Source: Oscillospiraceae bacterium (GTDB lineage: Bacteria > Bacillota > Clostridia > Oscillospirales > SIG627). From it: 39,060 nucleotides of DNA. Below are positions 8,454 to 15,795 of this stretch, in pieces. Position 1 is the stretch's first letter, and every line of letters starts with the position of its first letter. Where the stretch lies: the NCBI GenBank assembly GCA_015065325.1, contig SVQO01000021.1:1-39060 (forward strand). The letters are read 5' to 3'. Position numbers and translations under genes: made by a program. The notes beneath the pieces are model-generated. The model ran no database searches, was not told the origin of the DNA, and worked only from the letters and a program-made list of their open reading frames with translations.

Positions 8454-8496
8454 AAAAAGAACGAACTTTTGTCTACCAAAAGTTCGTTCTTTTTTT
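8454..8496 (+). terminator. Terminator between hairpin modules A and B
   Basis: A 14-bp perfect stem (8458-8471 with 8477-8490), loop TCTAC, A-run before and T-run after. It is a different sequence from the tRNA terminator but holds the same position relative to the following module. Confidence 0.88.
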
Positions 8497-8711
8497 ATCC
8501 AAGCCGCAGGCTTGGCATATCATCACCGCGCGAAGCGTGGTGCATATCATCAGCCCCTTTGGGGCTGTATCTCATCACGCTTTAGCGTGCATCTATCTGC
8601 GGCTTGATGATATACAAAACTTCGTTTTGATGATATGCAATTCCTGCGGAATTGATGATATACACGGCTTTCGCCGTGATTTATGTAAGCGTTCGAATTC
8701 ATACGCAAAAA
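8497..8711 (+). repeat. Hairpin module, copy B
   Basis: This has the same design as copy A. Hairpins AAGCC/GGCTT, ACCGCGC/GCGTGGT, AGCCCC/GGGGCT and ACGC/GCGT are separated by CATATCATC or TATCTCATC linkers. The centre then switches to GATGATAT linkers. From about 8605 to 8709 it is almost base-for-base the second half of copy A (8314-8419), while its first-half hairpins differ in sequence but keep the pairing. This pattern suggests selection on structure and exchange of sub-units. Confidence 0.82.
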
Positions 8712-8712
8712 C

Positions 8713-8751
8713 AGCAAAAAGCCCCGATTTCTCTTGCAAGGGGATTTTTTT
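8713..8751 (+). terminator. Weak terminator-like hairpin ending module B
   Basis: CCCC (8722-8725) pairs with GGGG (8740-8743), with A-run and T-run arms extending the stem. The loop is long. Its 3' part also contains the -35 box of the next promoter. Confidence 0.55.
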
Positions 8752-8762
8752 GATGATATAAT
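8734..8762 (+). promoter_or_regulatory. Promoter of the glycosidase / AAC(3) / PHP operon
   Basis: TTGCAA (8734-8739), 17-base spacer, TATAAT (8757-8762). The -35 box lies inside the hairpin at the end of module B. The leader would be only about 20 bases, carrying GAGGAGG at 8773-8779. Confidence 0.65.
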
Positions 8763-8787
8763 AGGGAAAAATGAGGAGGTCAAAGCG

Positions 8788-10191
8788 ATGGAATGTAATC
8801 GAATGAAGCTGCCGCTGTTTGATGATTTTTGGATTGATTTTCGCGTAGGAACGGTACGCAGATGGTTTTCGCCCGAACCCTTTTCCCTTTGTGCCGCAGG
8901 GCCCTACAGTTCTTTGGTTTATGATAAAGAGCGGGAAACGTACCGCGTTTACTACGAGGTGCTCATAGAAAGGGGAAAAGACGGTCCTCGCCATCTCAAG
9001 GCGTGGGAAAGCCGTGATCTGATCCACTTTGAGCCTCTCGTCACCCCCGAGGGAAGCGACGTGCTCTACGATGGGGAAAGCGGTGTTCACGGGTGCAGTG
9101 TCCTTTACGATGAATATGATCCCGATCCCGATCGTCGCTACAAGCTTTGCGGTATGACCCGTATGGGAAGAAAAGGTCTTCCCAAAGAGGTGGAACTTGC
9201 TTTTTCTGCAGACGGTGTGACGTGGAAAAATGATCACAGTTGTTTGATTCATCCCTTTACCAGTGATACCCGCAATTCTATTTTTTATAATCCCTACGAT
9301 GCCTCTTATACGCTTTTGCACCGCTCGGCTCACGTGGATCGCAGAATCTCCGTGAAGGACTCAAAGGATTTGAAAAACTGGTCCGATCCGCGGATCATTC
9401 TGCATCCCGGTGCCTCCTACAACGACGGCTTTACCGCGATGCATCACTATGCAATGGGTGCCCGCTTTATGGATGGTATTTTCTACGGTCTCGTATGGCG
9501 GTACAATACCGGCCTTTACAGCGAGGATTATACCCGAATGTTTGGCTATATGGAGCCGGAATTGGTATACAGCTACGACGGAAAGGAATTTCTTGCCACA
9601 ACGGGCAAGCCCTTGATGGAACGCCCTTTGCCGCCCGAGCCCGGTTGCGCCGGTCTTGCACCGCAGGATATCTGCCAAAGCATTGACGGAAAGGATTACT
9701 ATATCATTTGCTCCGGTGCCATTTTCGTTCACGGAACTCAGGATAGCAACAAAGCGCGCGCCGATGCCTTGCGGGACAAAAAGATCAAAACGGGAAGTCC
9801 CATTTACAAGATTCGACGCGATGGATTTTGCGGGATTGAGAGCGTAGGTCTGGGCGGCAAGGTGGTAACTAAGCCCATTCAGCTGATCAAAGACGATCTG
9901 AGTTTCAATATCCGCGCAAATTACGGGTTCGTCCGTTTCGGTCTGATGGAGCGGACGGGAGAATTTATCGAAGGCTTTTCTTTCGACGATTGCATTCCCT
10001 TTGCCTATGATGACAATACGGACGTGATTCCCCGCTGGAAGGAGCATCAGCTTTCTGAGGTTCTTGGGCGGCAGGTGCGCGTTGCCGTGGAGTTGAATAC
10101 GGCGATTTTGCACTGCATCAGCGCAACCGCCCGTCCCCATATCCGCCAGGCACAAAAAAGCTTTGCCGAGCCTTGGGGCATTGAATATTAA
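8788..10191 (+). CDS. Beta-propeller glycosidase-like protein (GH43/GH32-type fold)
   Basis: A 467-residue protein, likely cytoplasmic since no signal peptide is seen. Repeating blades contain aromatic and Asp motifs such as YSSLVYDKERETYRVYYEV, LKAWESRDLIHF, ELAFSADGVTW and ISVKDSKDLKNWSD. The S.D...W pattern at blade ends is typical of five-bladed propeller glycosidases (GH43, GH32 and relatives). I cannot place the catalytic triad or name the substrate. The start at 8788 follows GAGGAGG with good spacing; an upstream in-frame ATG-like codon lies within the promoter. It is first in an operon, with 11 bases to the acetyltransferase gene. A phosphorylase or inactive sugar-binding propeller is the main alternative. 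Confidence 0.7.
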   Translation: MECNRMKLPLFDDFWIDFRVGTVRRWFSPEPFSLCAAGPYSSLVYDKERETYRVYYEVLIERGKDGPRHLKAWESRDLIHFEPLVTPEGSDVLYDGESGVHGCSVLYDEYDPDPDRRYKLCGMTRMGRKGLPKEVELAFSADGVTWKNDHSCLIHPFTSDTRNSIFYNPYDASYTLLHRSAHVDRRISVKDSKDLKNWSDPRIILHPGASYNDGFTAMHHYAMGARFMDGIFYGLVWRYNTGLYSEDYTRMFGYMEPELVYSYDGKEFLATTGKPLMERPLPPEPGCAGLAPQDICQSIDGKDYYIICSGAIFVHGTQDSNKARADALRDKKIKTGSPIYKIRRDGFCGIESVGLGGKVVTKPIQLIKDDLSFNIRANYGFVRFGLMERTGEFIEGFSFDDCIPFAYDDNTDVIPRWKEHQLSEVLGRQVRVAVELNTAILHCISATARPHIRQAQKSFAEPWGIEY

Positions 10192-10202
10192 AAGGGGTAA
10201 CG

Positions 10203-11021
10203 ATGAAGGTATATTCCAAAAAAGAAATTTTTGCCCAGCTTGAGGCGATGCAGGCACCCCGCGATAAAATGGTACTGATGCATTCCTCTCTGCGCACCGT
10301 CGGCTCCGTGGAGGGCGGTGCCAAAGGGCTTTTGGATATTTTGGTCGAATACTTTACAGGGGAGGGGGGACTCTTTTGTGTTCCCGCTCACACCTGGCAC
10401 AATCTGGACAAGGAGATCACGCTGGATATGTCCTCCTCCGATAATTGTCTCGGCTATTTTTCTACCGTTGCCGCGGAGGATCCGAGAGGATATCGCACGG
10501 AAAGTCCGACGCATTCTATGGTCATTTTTGGTGATCATAGCAAGGCGGAGGCGCTTGCTCGGGGAGAGCTTCTTGCGGATACTCCGACCTCACCCCTAAC
10601 CTGTTACGGAAAGCTTTACGAAGAAGATGGATTCGTTTTTCTGGTGGGGGTTGCCCATAATCGGAATACCTATCTCCATACGGTGGATGAGATGCTTGAA
10701 ATTCCCAATCGAATGGAGAAAAAATCCATGACCGTTGCCATCCGCAGGAAGGACGGCCAGGTCGTGAAGCGTTCTTTGCGTCTGTTTTATACCGATTATA
10801 CCGAGGATATTTCCGATCGCTTTATCAAATACGAGATCCCGTTTCGCTATCACCGTTGCGGCAGAGACGGCTTTTTGGGAAATGCGCCAACACAGCTTCT
10901 TTCCGCACGGAAAATGAAGGCGGTGGTGGAAATGATCTATAAGAATTCACTTACCGACCCTCTGAAAACGGAAAATCCCATCGAGGCGAAATATTTTATT
11001 AACCAAGGAGAAAAAGAATGA
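10203..11021 (+). CDS. AAC(3)-family N-acetyltransferase
   Basis: A 272-residue member of the aminoglycoside 3-N-acetyltransferase (antibiotic NAT) fold, which transfers acetyl from acetyl-CoA to an amino group. Family signatures are MHSSLRTVGSVEGG (26-39), VPAHTW (60-65) and SPTHSMVIFG (101-110), followed by the LVGVAHNRNTYLH segment. The length is normal. It sits between a glycosidase-like gene and a PHP gene and overlaps the latter by four bases (ATGA). A housekeeping role on an amino sugar or related metabolite therefore seems more likely than drug resistance. No mobile element or resistance cassette signs are near it. Activity on aminoglycosides cannot be excluded from sequence. Confidence 0.85.
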   Translation: MKVYSKKEIFAQLEAMQAPRDKMVLMHSSLRTVGSVEGGAKGLLDILVEYFTGEGGLFCVPAHTWHNLDKEITLDMSSSDNCLGYFSTVAAEDPRGYRTESPTHSMVIFGDHSKAEALARGELLADTPTSPLTCYGKLYEEDGFVFLVGVAHNRNTYLHTVDEMLEIPNRMEKKSMTVAIRRKDGQVVKRSLRLFYTDYTEDISDRFIKYEIPFRYHRCGRDGFLGNAPTQLLSARKMKAVVEMIYKNSLTDPLKTENPIEAKYFINQGEKE

Positions 11022-12019
11022 AGCACCTATTGCCCGAAAAGCAGTATTTTAAAGCTGCTCTCCATACTCATTCTACCCTCAGCGACGGAAAGGTGACACC
11101 GGAAAAGGTGAAGGAGGCGTACAAGGAAAAGGGGTATCAGATCCTGTCCTTGACCGATCACGAAATGTGCTTTGCCCATCCTGAGCTGAATGATGAAAAT
11201 TTTCTGACCCTCAACGGCTACGAAATGATGATCTACGAGGACGTGGTGCGGATGAATGCCCGCACCTACCACATCAATTTCATATCCAAATCTCCCGAAA
11301 ACCGTTGGCAGCATTATCATCCCAATCTGCGTCCTTATATGGAAGGGCACGAATCGGAGCTGGTGTTCGATGAGCCGGAGGAGCGGGTATATAGCGTTGA
11401 GGAGGCAAACCGCCTGATCAAAAAGGCGAATGAAAAGGGGTTCTTTGCCGTATATAATCACCCCGTATGGTCCTTGCAAAATGGCAGGGATTATCTGGAT
11501 CTGAAGGGCCTTTGGGGCGTAGAGGTTTTCAATTACGGAAGCTATCACGGCGGATGCGAGGAGGATATGAGCCAGTGCTACCACGAACTGCTCCGCGAGG
11601 GAAACGCTCTTTGTCCCGTTGCAGCCGACGATTCCCACCGTTTGTCAGAGGTTGGCGGGGGATGGACGATGATCGGTGCGGATGCGCTGAATTACGAAAG
11701 CGTAGTGGAGGCGATGGAGCAAGGCAACGTATATGCCTCCTCAGGGCCGGAGATCAAGTCCCTTACCGTGGACGGAAATCTGCTCCGCATTACTTGCTCC
11801 GAGGCCGGGAACGTGGCGTATCTGACCAATGGCCGCGAAAACGGCCGTGCCTTCGGAACGAAGGAAGAACCCTTGACCGAGGCTATTTTCGATCTGACCA
11901 AGTGGAAAGAAGGGATCACCGAGGAATGGAAGGACAAGGCGTTCTTCCGTCTGTGCGTCACCTCTCCTGAGGGGAAAAAGGCTTGGACAAGAGCCTACTA
12001 TTTGAAGGATCTGGCATAA
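11018..12019 (+). CDS. PHP-domain metal-dependent phosphoesterase
   Basis: A 333-residue PHP-family protein that hydrolyses phosphoesters with bound metals. The N-terminal metal motif HTHSTLSDG (H16, H18) is followed by LTDHE (D47, H48). YNHPVWS and AADDSHR supply later metal ligands. The remainder (about 220-333) is a beta-rich tail typical of bacterial PHP proteins. It starts on the ATGA overlap with the AAC(3) gene, so translation is probably coupled, and it closes the operon. The substrate is unknown; its neighbours suggest a carbohydrate-linked phosphate. Confidence 0.85.
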   Translation: MKHLLPEKQYFKAALHTHSTLSDGKVTPEKVKEAYKEKGYQILSLTDHEMCFAHPELNDENFLTLNGYEMMIYEDVVRMNARTYHINFISKSPENRWQHYHPNLRPYMEGHESELVFDEPEERVYSVEEANRLIKKANEKGFFAVYNHPVWSLQNGRDYLDLKGLWGVEVFNYGSYHGGCEEDMSQCYHELLREGNALCPVAADDSHRLSEVGGGWTMIGADALNYESVVEAMEQGNVYASSGPEIKSLTVDGNLLRITCSEAGNVAYLTNGRENGRAFGTKEEPLTEAIFDLTKWKEGITEEWKDKAFFRLCVTSPEGKKAWTRAYYLKDLA

Positions 12020-12021
12020 AG

Positions 12022-12055
12022 AAAAAAGCGTTTGCATATTAGCAAACGCTTTTTT
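12022..12055. terminator. Bidirectional terminator between converging operons
   Basis: AAAAAAGCGTTTGC (12022-12035) pairs with GCAAACGCTTTTTT. A- and T-runs on both sides allow it to serve both strands. Confidence 0.9.
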
Positions 12056-12066
12056 GATGCAAAAGA

Positions 12067-12915
12067 TTATCCGCGGGTTCTGTTTTTCAGAGCAAAGTAC
12101 TGTTCTTCCGTAACACCGTCGAAGGTGGGCCAAGCACGTTCACCGCCGCAGCAGCTCATAGGACCGTCGTGGTCCGTGCCGCCGCAATGGTACAGATTAT
12201 ATTTCTCAGCCGCTTCGATCGCCAAGGGGAGAACCTCGGGAGCGATGTTGGGATGACCGGTTTCGATACCGTTCAGTCCCAGATCTACGAGCTTTTCAAT
12301 GTGTTCGGTAAATTTTGCGTTGGGGTGTGCCAGAGCAATGATGCCGCCCGCCTTGCGTACTGCGGCGATCACTTCCTCTGCCTCGGGATGAGGAAAGTTA
12401 AAGGCCTTGACCTCAGGTGCCTTGAATACCTTGGGGCGGATGGCATCAAGTCCCTCAGGGAGCTCCACTCGCATTTCCCGCACCGCATTTAATACGGAAT
12501 CAATGCAAAGCCAGGATCCTTCCGGGGTGCGATCCAGCACGTCCTGCCAAGTCAGACCGTCCAGTATGCCAAGCTTGATGCCGAATTCCACCGTTTTGCG
12601 GGTCTTTTCCGCTTGAAGGTCACAGCGTTTTTTGATAAAGGATCGGATCGACGGTGCGTCTGGGTCAAAATCCAGCGCGGTGAGGTGCACCTTGTAATCA
12701 CCGATCTTGCCGTAAAATTCAGCTCCCGTAACGCAGTCAAGCCCTTCGCGTGCGCACTCAGCGGCAAAAACGCGGTTGCCGCCGTCGGTCTCGTGGTCGG
12801 TGAGAGCAAGTGCCTTGTAGCCCAGAGATTTGCCGATCAGAACCAGCTGATGGGGGGTAAAGCCTGCGTCGGAATAAGTGGAATGCAGGTGAAGGTTTGC
12901 ATATCTTACGTCCAT
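12067..12915 (-). CDS. PHP-domain phosphoesterase (RNase AM / YciV-like)
   Basis: A 282-residue protein with a PHP metal site: NLHLHSTYSD (H9, H11), LTDHETDGG (D40, H41), ALAHPN and GGTDHDG near the C-terminus. The insertion between them (about 80-170) is the pattern of the YciV group, whose characterised member releases nucleotides from RNA 5' ends or from 3',5'-bisphosphonucleotides. It is unrelated in detail to the other PHP gene just across the terminator. GAGG lies 8 bases before the ATG. It is the last gene of the ATPase-recG-mscS operon, 42 bases after mscS. Whether it acts on RNA here is not provable from sequence. Confidence 0.82.
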   Translation of the reverse strand: MDVRYANLHLHSTYSDAGFTPHQLVLIGKSLGYKALALTDHETDGGNRVFAAECAREGLDCVTGAEFYGKIGDYKVHLTALDFDPDAPSIRSFIKKRCDLQAEKTRKTVEFGIKLGILDGLTWQDVLDRTPEGSWLCIDSVLNAVREMRVELPEGLDAIRPKVFKAPEVKAFNFPHPEAEEVIAAVRKAGGIIALAHPNAKFTEHIEKLVDLGLNGIETGHPNIAPEVLPLAIEAAEKYNLYHCGGTDHDGPMSCCGGERAWPTFDGVTEEQYFALKNRTRG

Positions 12916-12957
12916 AAAAAAACCTCTATTTCTGCCGCAAAACGCGGCATTTTTGCT

Positions 12958-13764
12958 TTATTGGTGAACGTGAACGTCCATCTGCGGATAGGGAACGCAG
13001 ATCTGAAGCTTTTCAAAGGCTTCCTTGGTCTGCTCCAAAAGATCGTAACGGACCGTCCAGTAATCTCCGCGATTGCACCATACGCGCAGGGTAAAGACCA
13101 GTGCAGAGGGGTCCTGACGGCTCATCCTGGCAATGGGGGCAGGGTCGCTTAGCACAAGCTCGTGCTGTTCGGCGAGCAAAAGGAGAACCTTTTTGATCCG
13201 CTCCGTATCGGTGCCAAGGGCAACGGAAAACTCCAGATCCACCCGTCTGGTCGTTTCGGCGGAATAGTTGGTGATCACCGAATTCATCAGTGTTCCGTTG
13301 GGGATAATAATATCCTTGTTATCGGGGGTAGTCAGTCTGGAGGAGAGCAGATTGATCTCCTTTACGGTGCCTTCCTTTCCTTCTGCCTCAATGTAGTCGC
13401 CTACGCGGAAGGGATGGAAGATCAAAAGCATAATACCGCCGGCAAAGTTGGAAAGGCTCCCTTGCAGTGCAAGACCGACGGCGAGTCCGCAAGAGCCGAC
13501 GACTGCAACGATGTTGGTCATGGGAACGCCAAGGTTGGCGGCAACGGTCAACACCAGAACGACCTTTAAGATGATGGAGATACAGGCAAGGATAAATCCT
13601 TGGGCACCCTGGTCGATCTTGGAAAAACGGCTGTTCTTGCGAAGCAGTTTGATCAAAACACCGATCAAATGCCAGCAGATCAAAAGCAGAAAAATGGAAC
13701 AGATCAGCTTTACGCCGCTGGTGGCAAAAAACTGACCCAGACTTTCAAAAAATGAATTTAACAT
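12958..13764 (-). CDS. mscS: Small-conductance mechanosensitive channel, MscS family
   Basis: A membrane channel that opens under tension to release solutes on osmotic downshock. The 268 residues match the short MscS type. Three hydrophobic helices are visible (about 15-38, 55-78 and the pore helix 85-115). The pore helix is Gly/Ala-rich (VGSCGLAVGLALQGSLSNFAGG), and the MscS beta domain signature FRVGDYIEAEGKEGTVKEI follows it. The N-terminus faces outside with no extra domain. The gene lies 15 bases downstream of recG in the same operon. Confidence 0.92.
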   Translation of the reverse strand: MLNSFFESLGQFFATSGVKLICSIFLLLICWHLIGVLIKLLRKNSRFSKIDQGAQGFILACISIILKVVLVLTVAANLGVPMTNIVAVVGSCGLAVGLALQGSLSNFAGGIMLLIFHPFRVGDYIEAEGKEGTVKEINLLSSRLTTPDNKDIIIPNGTLMNSVITNYSAETTRRVDLEFSVALGTDTERIKKVLLLLAEQHELVLSDPAPIARMSRQDPSALVFTLRVWCNRGDYWTVRYDLLEQTKEAFEKLQICVPYPQMDVHVHQ

Positions 13765-13779
13765 AAAAACTCCTGTTTT

Positions 13780-15795
13780 TTAATTTAATCTTACCGCTCC
13801 CGCGTAAGGAAGCAGTTCTTCTTCGGAGGCGCGTTCCAAGAACATTCTCGCCGCTTCTCCCGCATCACGGATCATTTCCATAGAAAACGCTTCCGAGATG
13901 GGATCCGAACCGAATCCGGATTGTCTGGTTCCGAAAAACTCACCGGGACCTCGGGTCTTCAAGTCAAACTGTGCCAGCTCAAAGCCGTCGTGACAGTCAC
14001 AAAGCTTTTTCAAGCGCTGGCGAGCACTTTTTCCCGAGTGGGAGGAGATCAGAACGCAGTAGGATTTGTCTTTCCCTCGTCCGACCCGACCCCGCAGCTG
14101 ATGTAACTGACTCAATCCGAAACGCTCGGCGCAGCGAATGCACATAACGGTAGCATTGGGGACGTCCACGCCGACCTCGATGACCGTTGTGGAAACCAGG
14201 AGCTTGGTTTCTCCCGACACGAACTGCTCCATGACCCGATTCTTTTCCGCAGGCTTCATTTTTCCGTGAAGCAGGGCGACGGGGACTTCGGGCAACTCCT
14301 TTTGTACCTCCCGCATTTGATCTGCGGCAGAAACGAGGGGCGAGAGATTTTCTTCGTCCTCAATGAGAGGGCAAACCATATAGGCTTGTTTGCCGCTGTT
14401 AAGCTGTTCCTTTAAAAAGGCGTAAATGCGCGGAAGCTTGTCCTCACCAACGTATAGCGTATCGATGCTTTGCCGTCCGGGCGGGAGCTCGTCAATGACG
14501 GAGATGCGGCTTTTTGCGTGGAGAAACATCGCAAGGCTGCGTGGGATGGGGGTTGCACTCATAACCAGAGAGTGGATCGCTCCTCCTTTTTCGCCTAAAC
14601 GATTCCTGTGACGTACGCCGAAGCGGTGTTGCTCGTCTGTGATGGCAAGCAAGACACCGCCGCAACTGGTTCCTTCCTCGATCAGGGCGTGGGTGCCGAC
14701 GAGAATATACGGGTGCTCGCCCGTGGTATGCCGAAAAATTTCTTCCCGTTCCTTTTTGGTCGTGGAGCCGGTCAAGAGAAAGACCGGGATATCAAAGTGC
14801 GCAAACAGCTTGGAAAGGCTATGGGCGTGTTGCTTTGCCAAAATTTCCGTAGGTGCCATAAACAGCGTGCTCTTTCCGTTTTTTGCCACCAGAAAAGCAG
14901 CTGCGGCGGCAACCATGGTTTTTCCGCTGCCTACGTCACCTTGAAGCAAACGGTCCATAGGAGGGATCTCACCCGTGCCGCACAGATCAGCGCATATTTC
15001 ATCGATTGCTCTTTTTTGCGCCCCCGTAAGCTGAAAGGGGAGAGCGGCATAAAAGTTGCTCAGATCGGAATCGGGAAGGGCAAGAACTCGTTTCTTTGCA
15101 CTTTCAAGAGAAAAAAGAGAGGATTGAACGCTGAAACGAAACAACTCCTCAAAGGCAAAGCGGCGCTTTGCTTCCGCAAGGCTTTGCTCACTTACGGGTC
15201 TGTGCATCAGATAGACGGCTCTGGCACGGGGGATCAAGCCGAATTTTTTGAGAATTGCATTGGGGATCGTTTCGGGAATTTCGGGAAGCACGGAAAGAAG
15301 TACCTGATCCAAAAGACCTGCGCGCTGCTTGGAGGAAAGACCTCCTGCAGAGGAATATACGGGGATCAGGGCATCCTCTTTCGGCTTTTCCGTTTCACGA
15401 GTGGGTGAAAATAAGTAAAATACACCGTTCTTTTCCTGCAGGACGCCGCCGAAGTACAGACTTTGTCCGGTGAAAATCTGATTTTTCAAATAAGGCTGGT
15501 GAAAGTGAAGCACTTGCACCGAGGTGCCGTTTTCATCGGAAGCAAGGTAGCGCAGTGTTTTTCCCCGTCCCTTTAAATTCAGGATCACGGGAGTGGTATC
15601 TACCGTCAGATGAAAATAGGAGAAGAAGCCGACCCGTTCGGAGGAAAGAGGATATACCGTTCCGCTCCGATAGGAGGAAGGATAAGAGAATACCAAATCG
15701 CCACAGGTGGCAAATCCGCCTTTTTTCAGCGCTTCTTCTCTTTTTGCGCCGATCCCTTTCAGTTGCCCGATGGGGGTGGAGAGGGAAAGGGGCAT
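13780..15795 (-). CDS. recG: ATP-dependent DNA helicase RecG
   Basis: A 671-residue RecG that remodels stalled replication forks and branched DNA. The N-terminal wedge/OB region (1-230) includes the typical LKGIGAKREEALKKGG start. Helicase motifs follow in order: GDVGSGKT (286-293), MAPTEILAKQ, the DEQHRFGVRHR motif II (in place of DEEH), MSATPIPR, TTVIEVGVDVPNA and QLRGRVGRG. The length is normal. The start ATG overlaps the stop of the upstream SMC-like ATPase by one base (TAATG), so the two are probably translationally coupled. Confidence 0.96.
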   Translation of the reverse strand: MPLSLSTPIGQLKGIGAKREEALKKGGFATCGDLVFSYPSSYRSGTVYPLSSERVGFFSYFHLTVDTTPVILNLKGRGKTLRYLASDENGTSVQVLHFHQPYLKNQIFTGQSLYFGGVLQEKNGVFYLFSPTRETEKPKEDALIPVYSSAGGLSSKQRAGLLDQVLLSVLPEIPETIPNAILKKFGLIPRARAVYLMHRPVSEQSLAEAKRRFAFEELFRFSVQSSLFSLESAKKRVLALPDSDLSNFYAALPFQLTGAQKRAIDEICADLCGTGEIPPMDRLLQGDVGSGKTMVAAAAAFLVAKNGKSTLFMAPTEILAKQHAHSLSKLFAHFDIPVFLLTGSTTKKEREEIFRHTTGEHPYILVGTHALIEEGTSCGGVLLAITDEQHRFGVRHRNRLGEKGGAIHSLVMSATPIPRSLAMFLHAKSRISVIDELPPGRQSIDTLYVGEDKLPRIYAFLKEQLNSGKQAYMVCPLIEDEENLSPLVSAADQMREVQKELPEVPVALLHGKMKPAEKNRVMEQFVSGETKLLVSTTVIEVGVDVPNATVMCIRCAERFGLSQLHQLRGRVGRGKDKSYCVLISSHSGKSARQRLKKLCDCHDGFELAQFDLKTRGPGEFFGTRQSGFGSDPISEAFSMEMIRDAGEAARMFLERASEEELLPYAGAVRLN

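Noticed and set aside
8217-8711. Short frames of 62-77 codons through the hairpin modules, and the array as a CRISPR
   Set aside because: The translations only restate the repeats in several frames, without ribosome sites. Repeat units vary, are palindromic and lack unique spacers of constant length, so it is not a CRISPR array.
10203-11021. AAC(3) gene as an acquired antibiotic-resistance determinant
   Set aside because: It is embedded in a three-gene operon with overlapping codons, has no flanking mobile element, and codon use looks like its neighbours.
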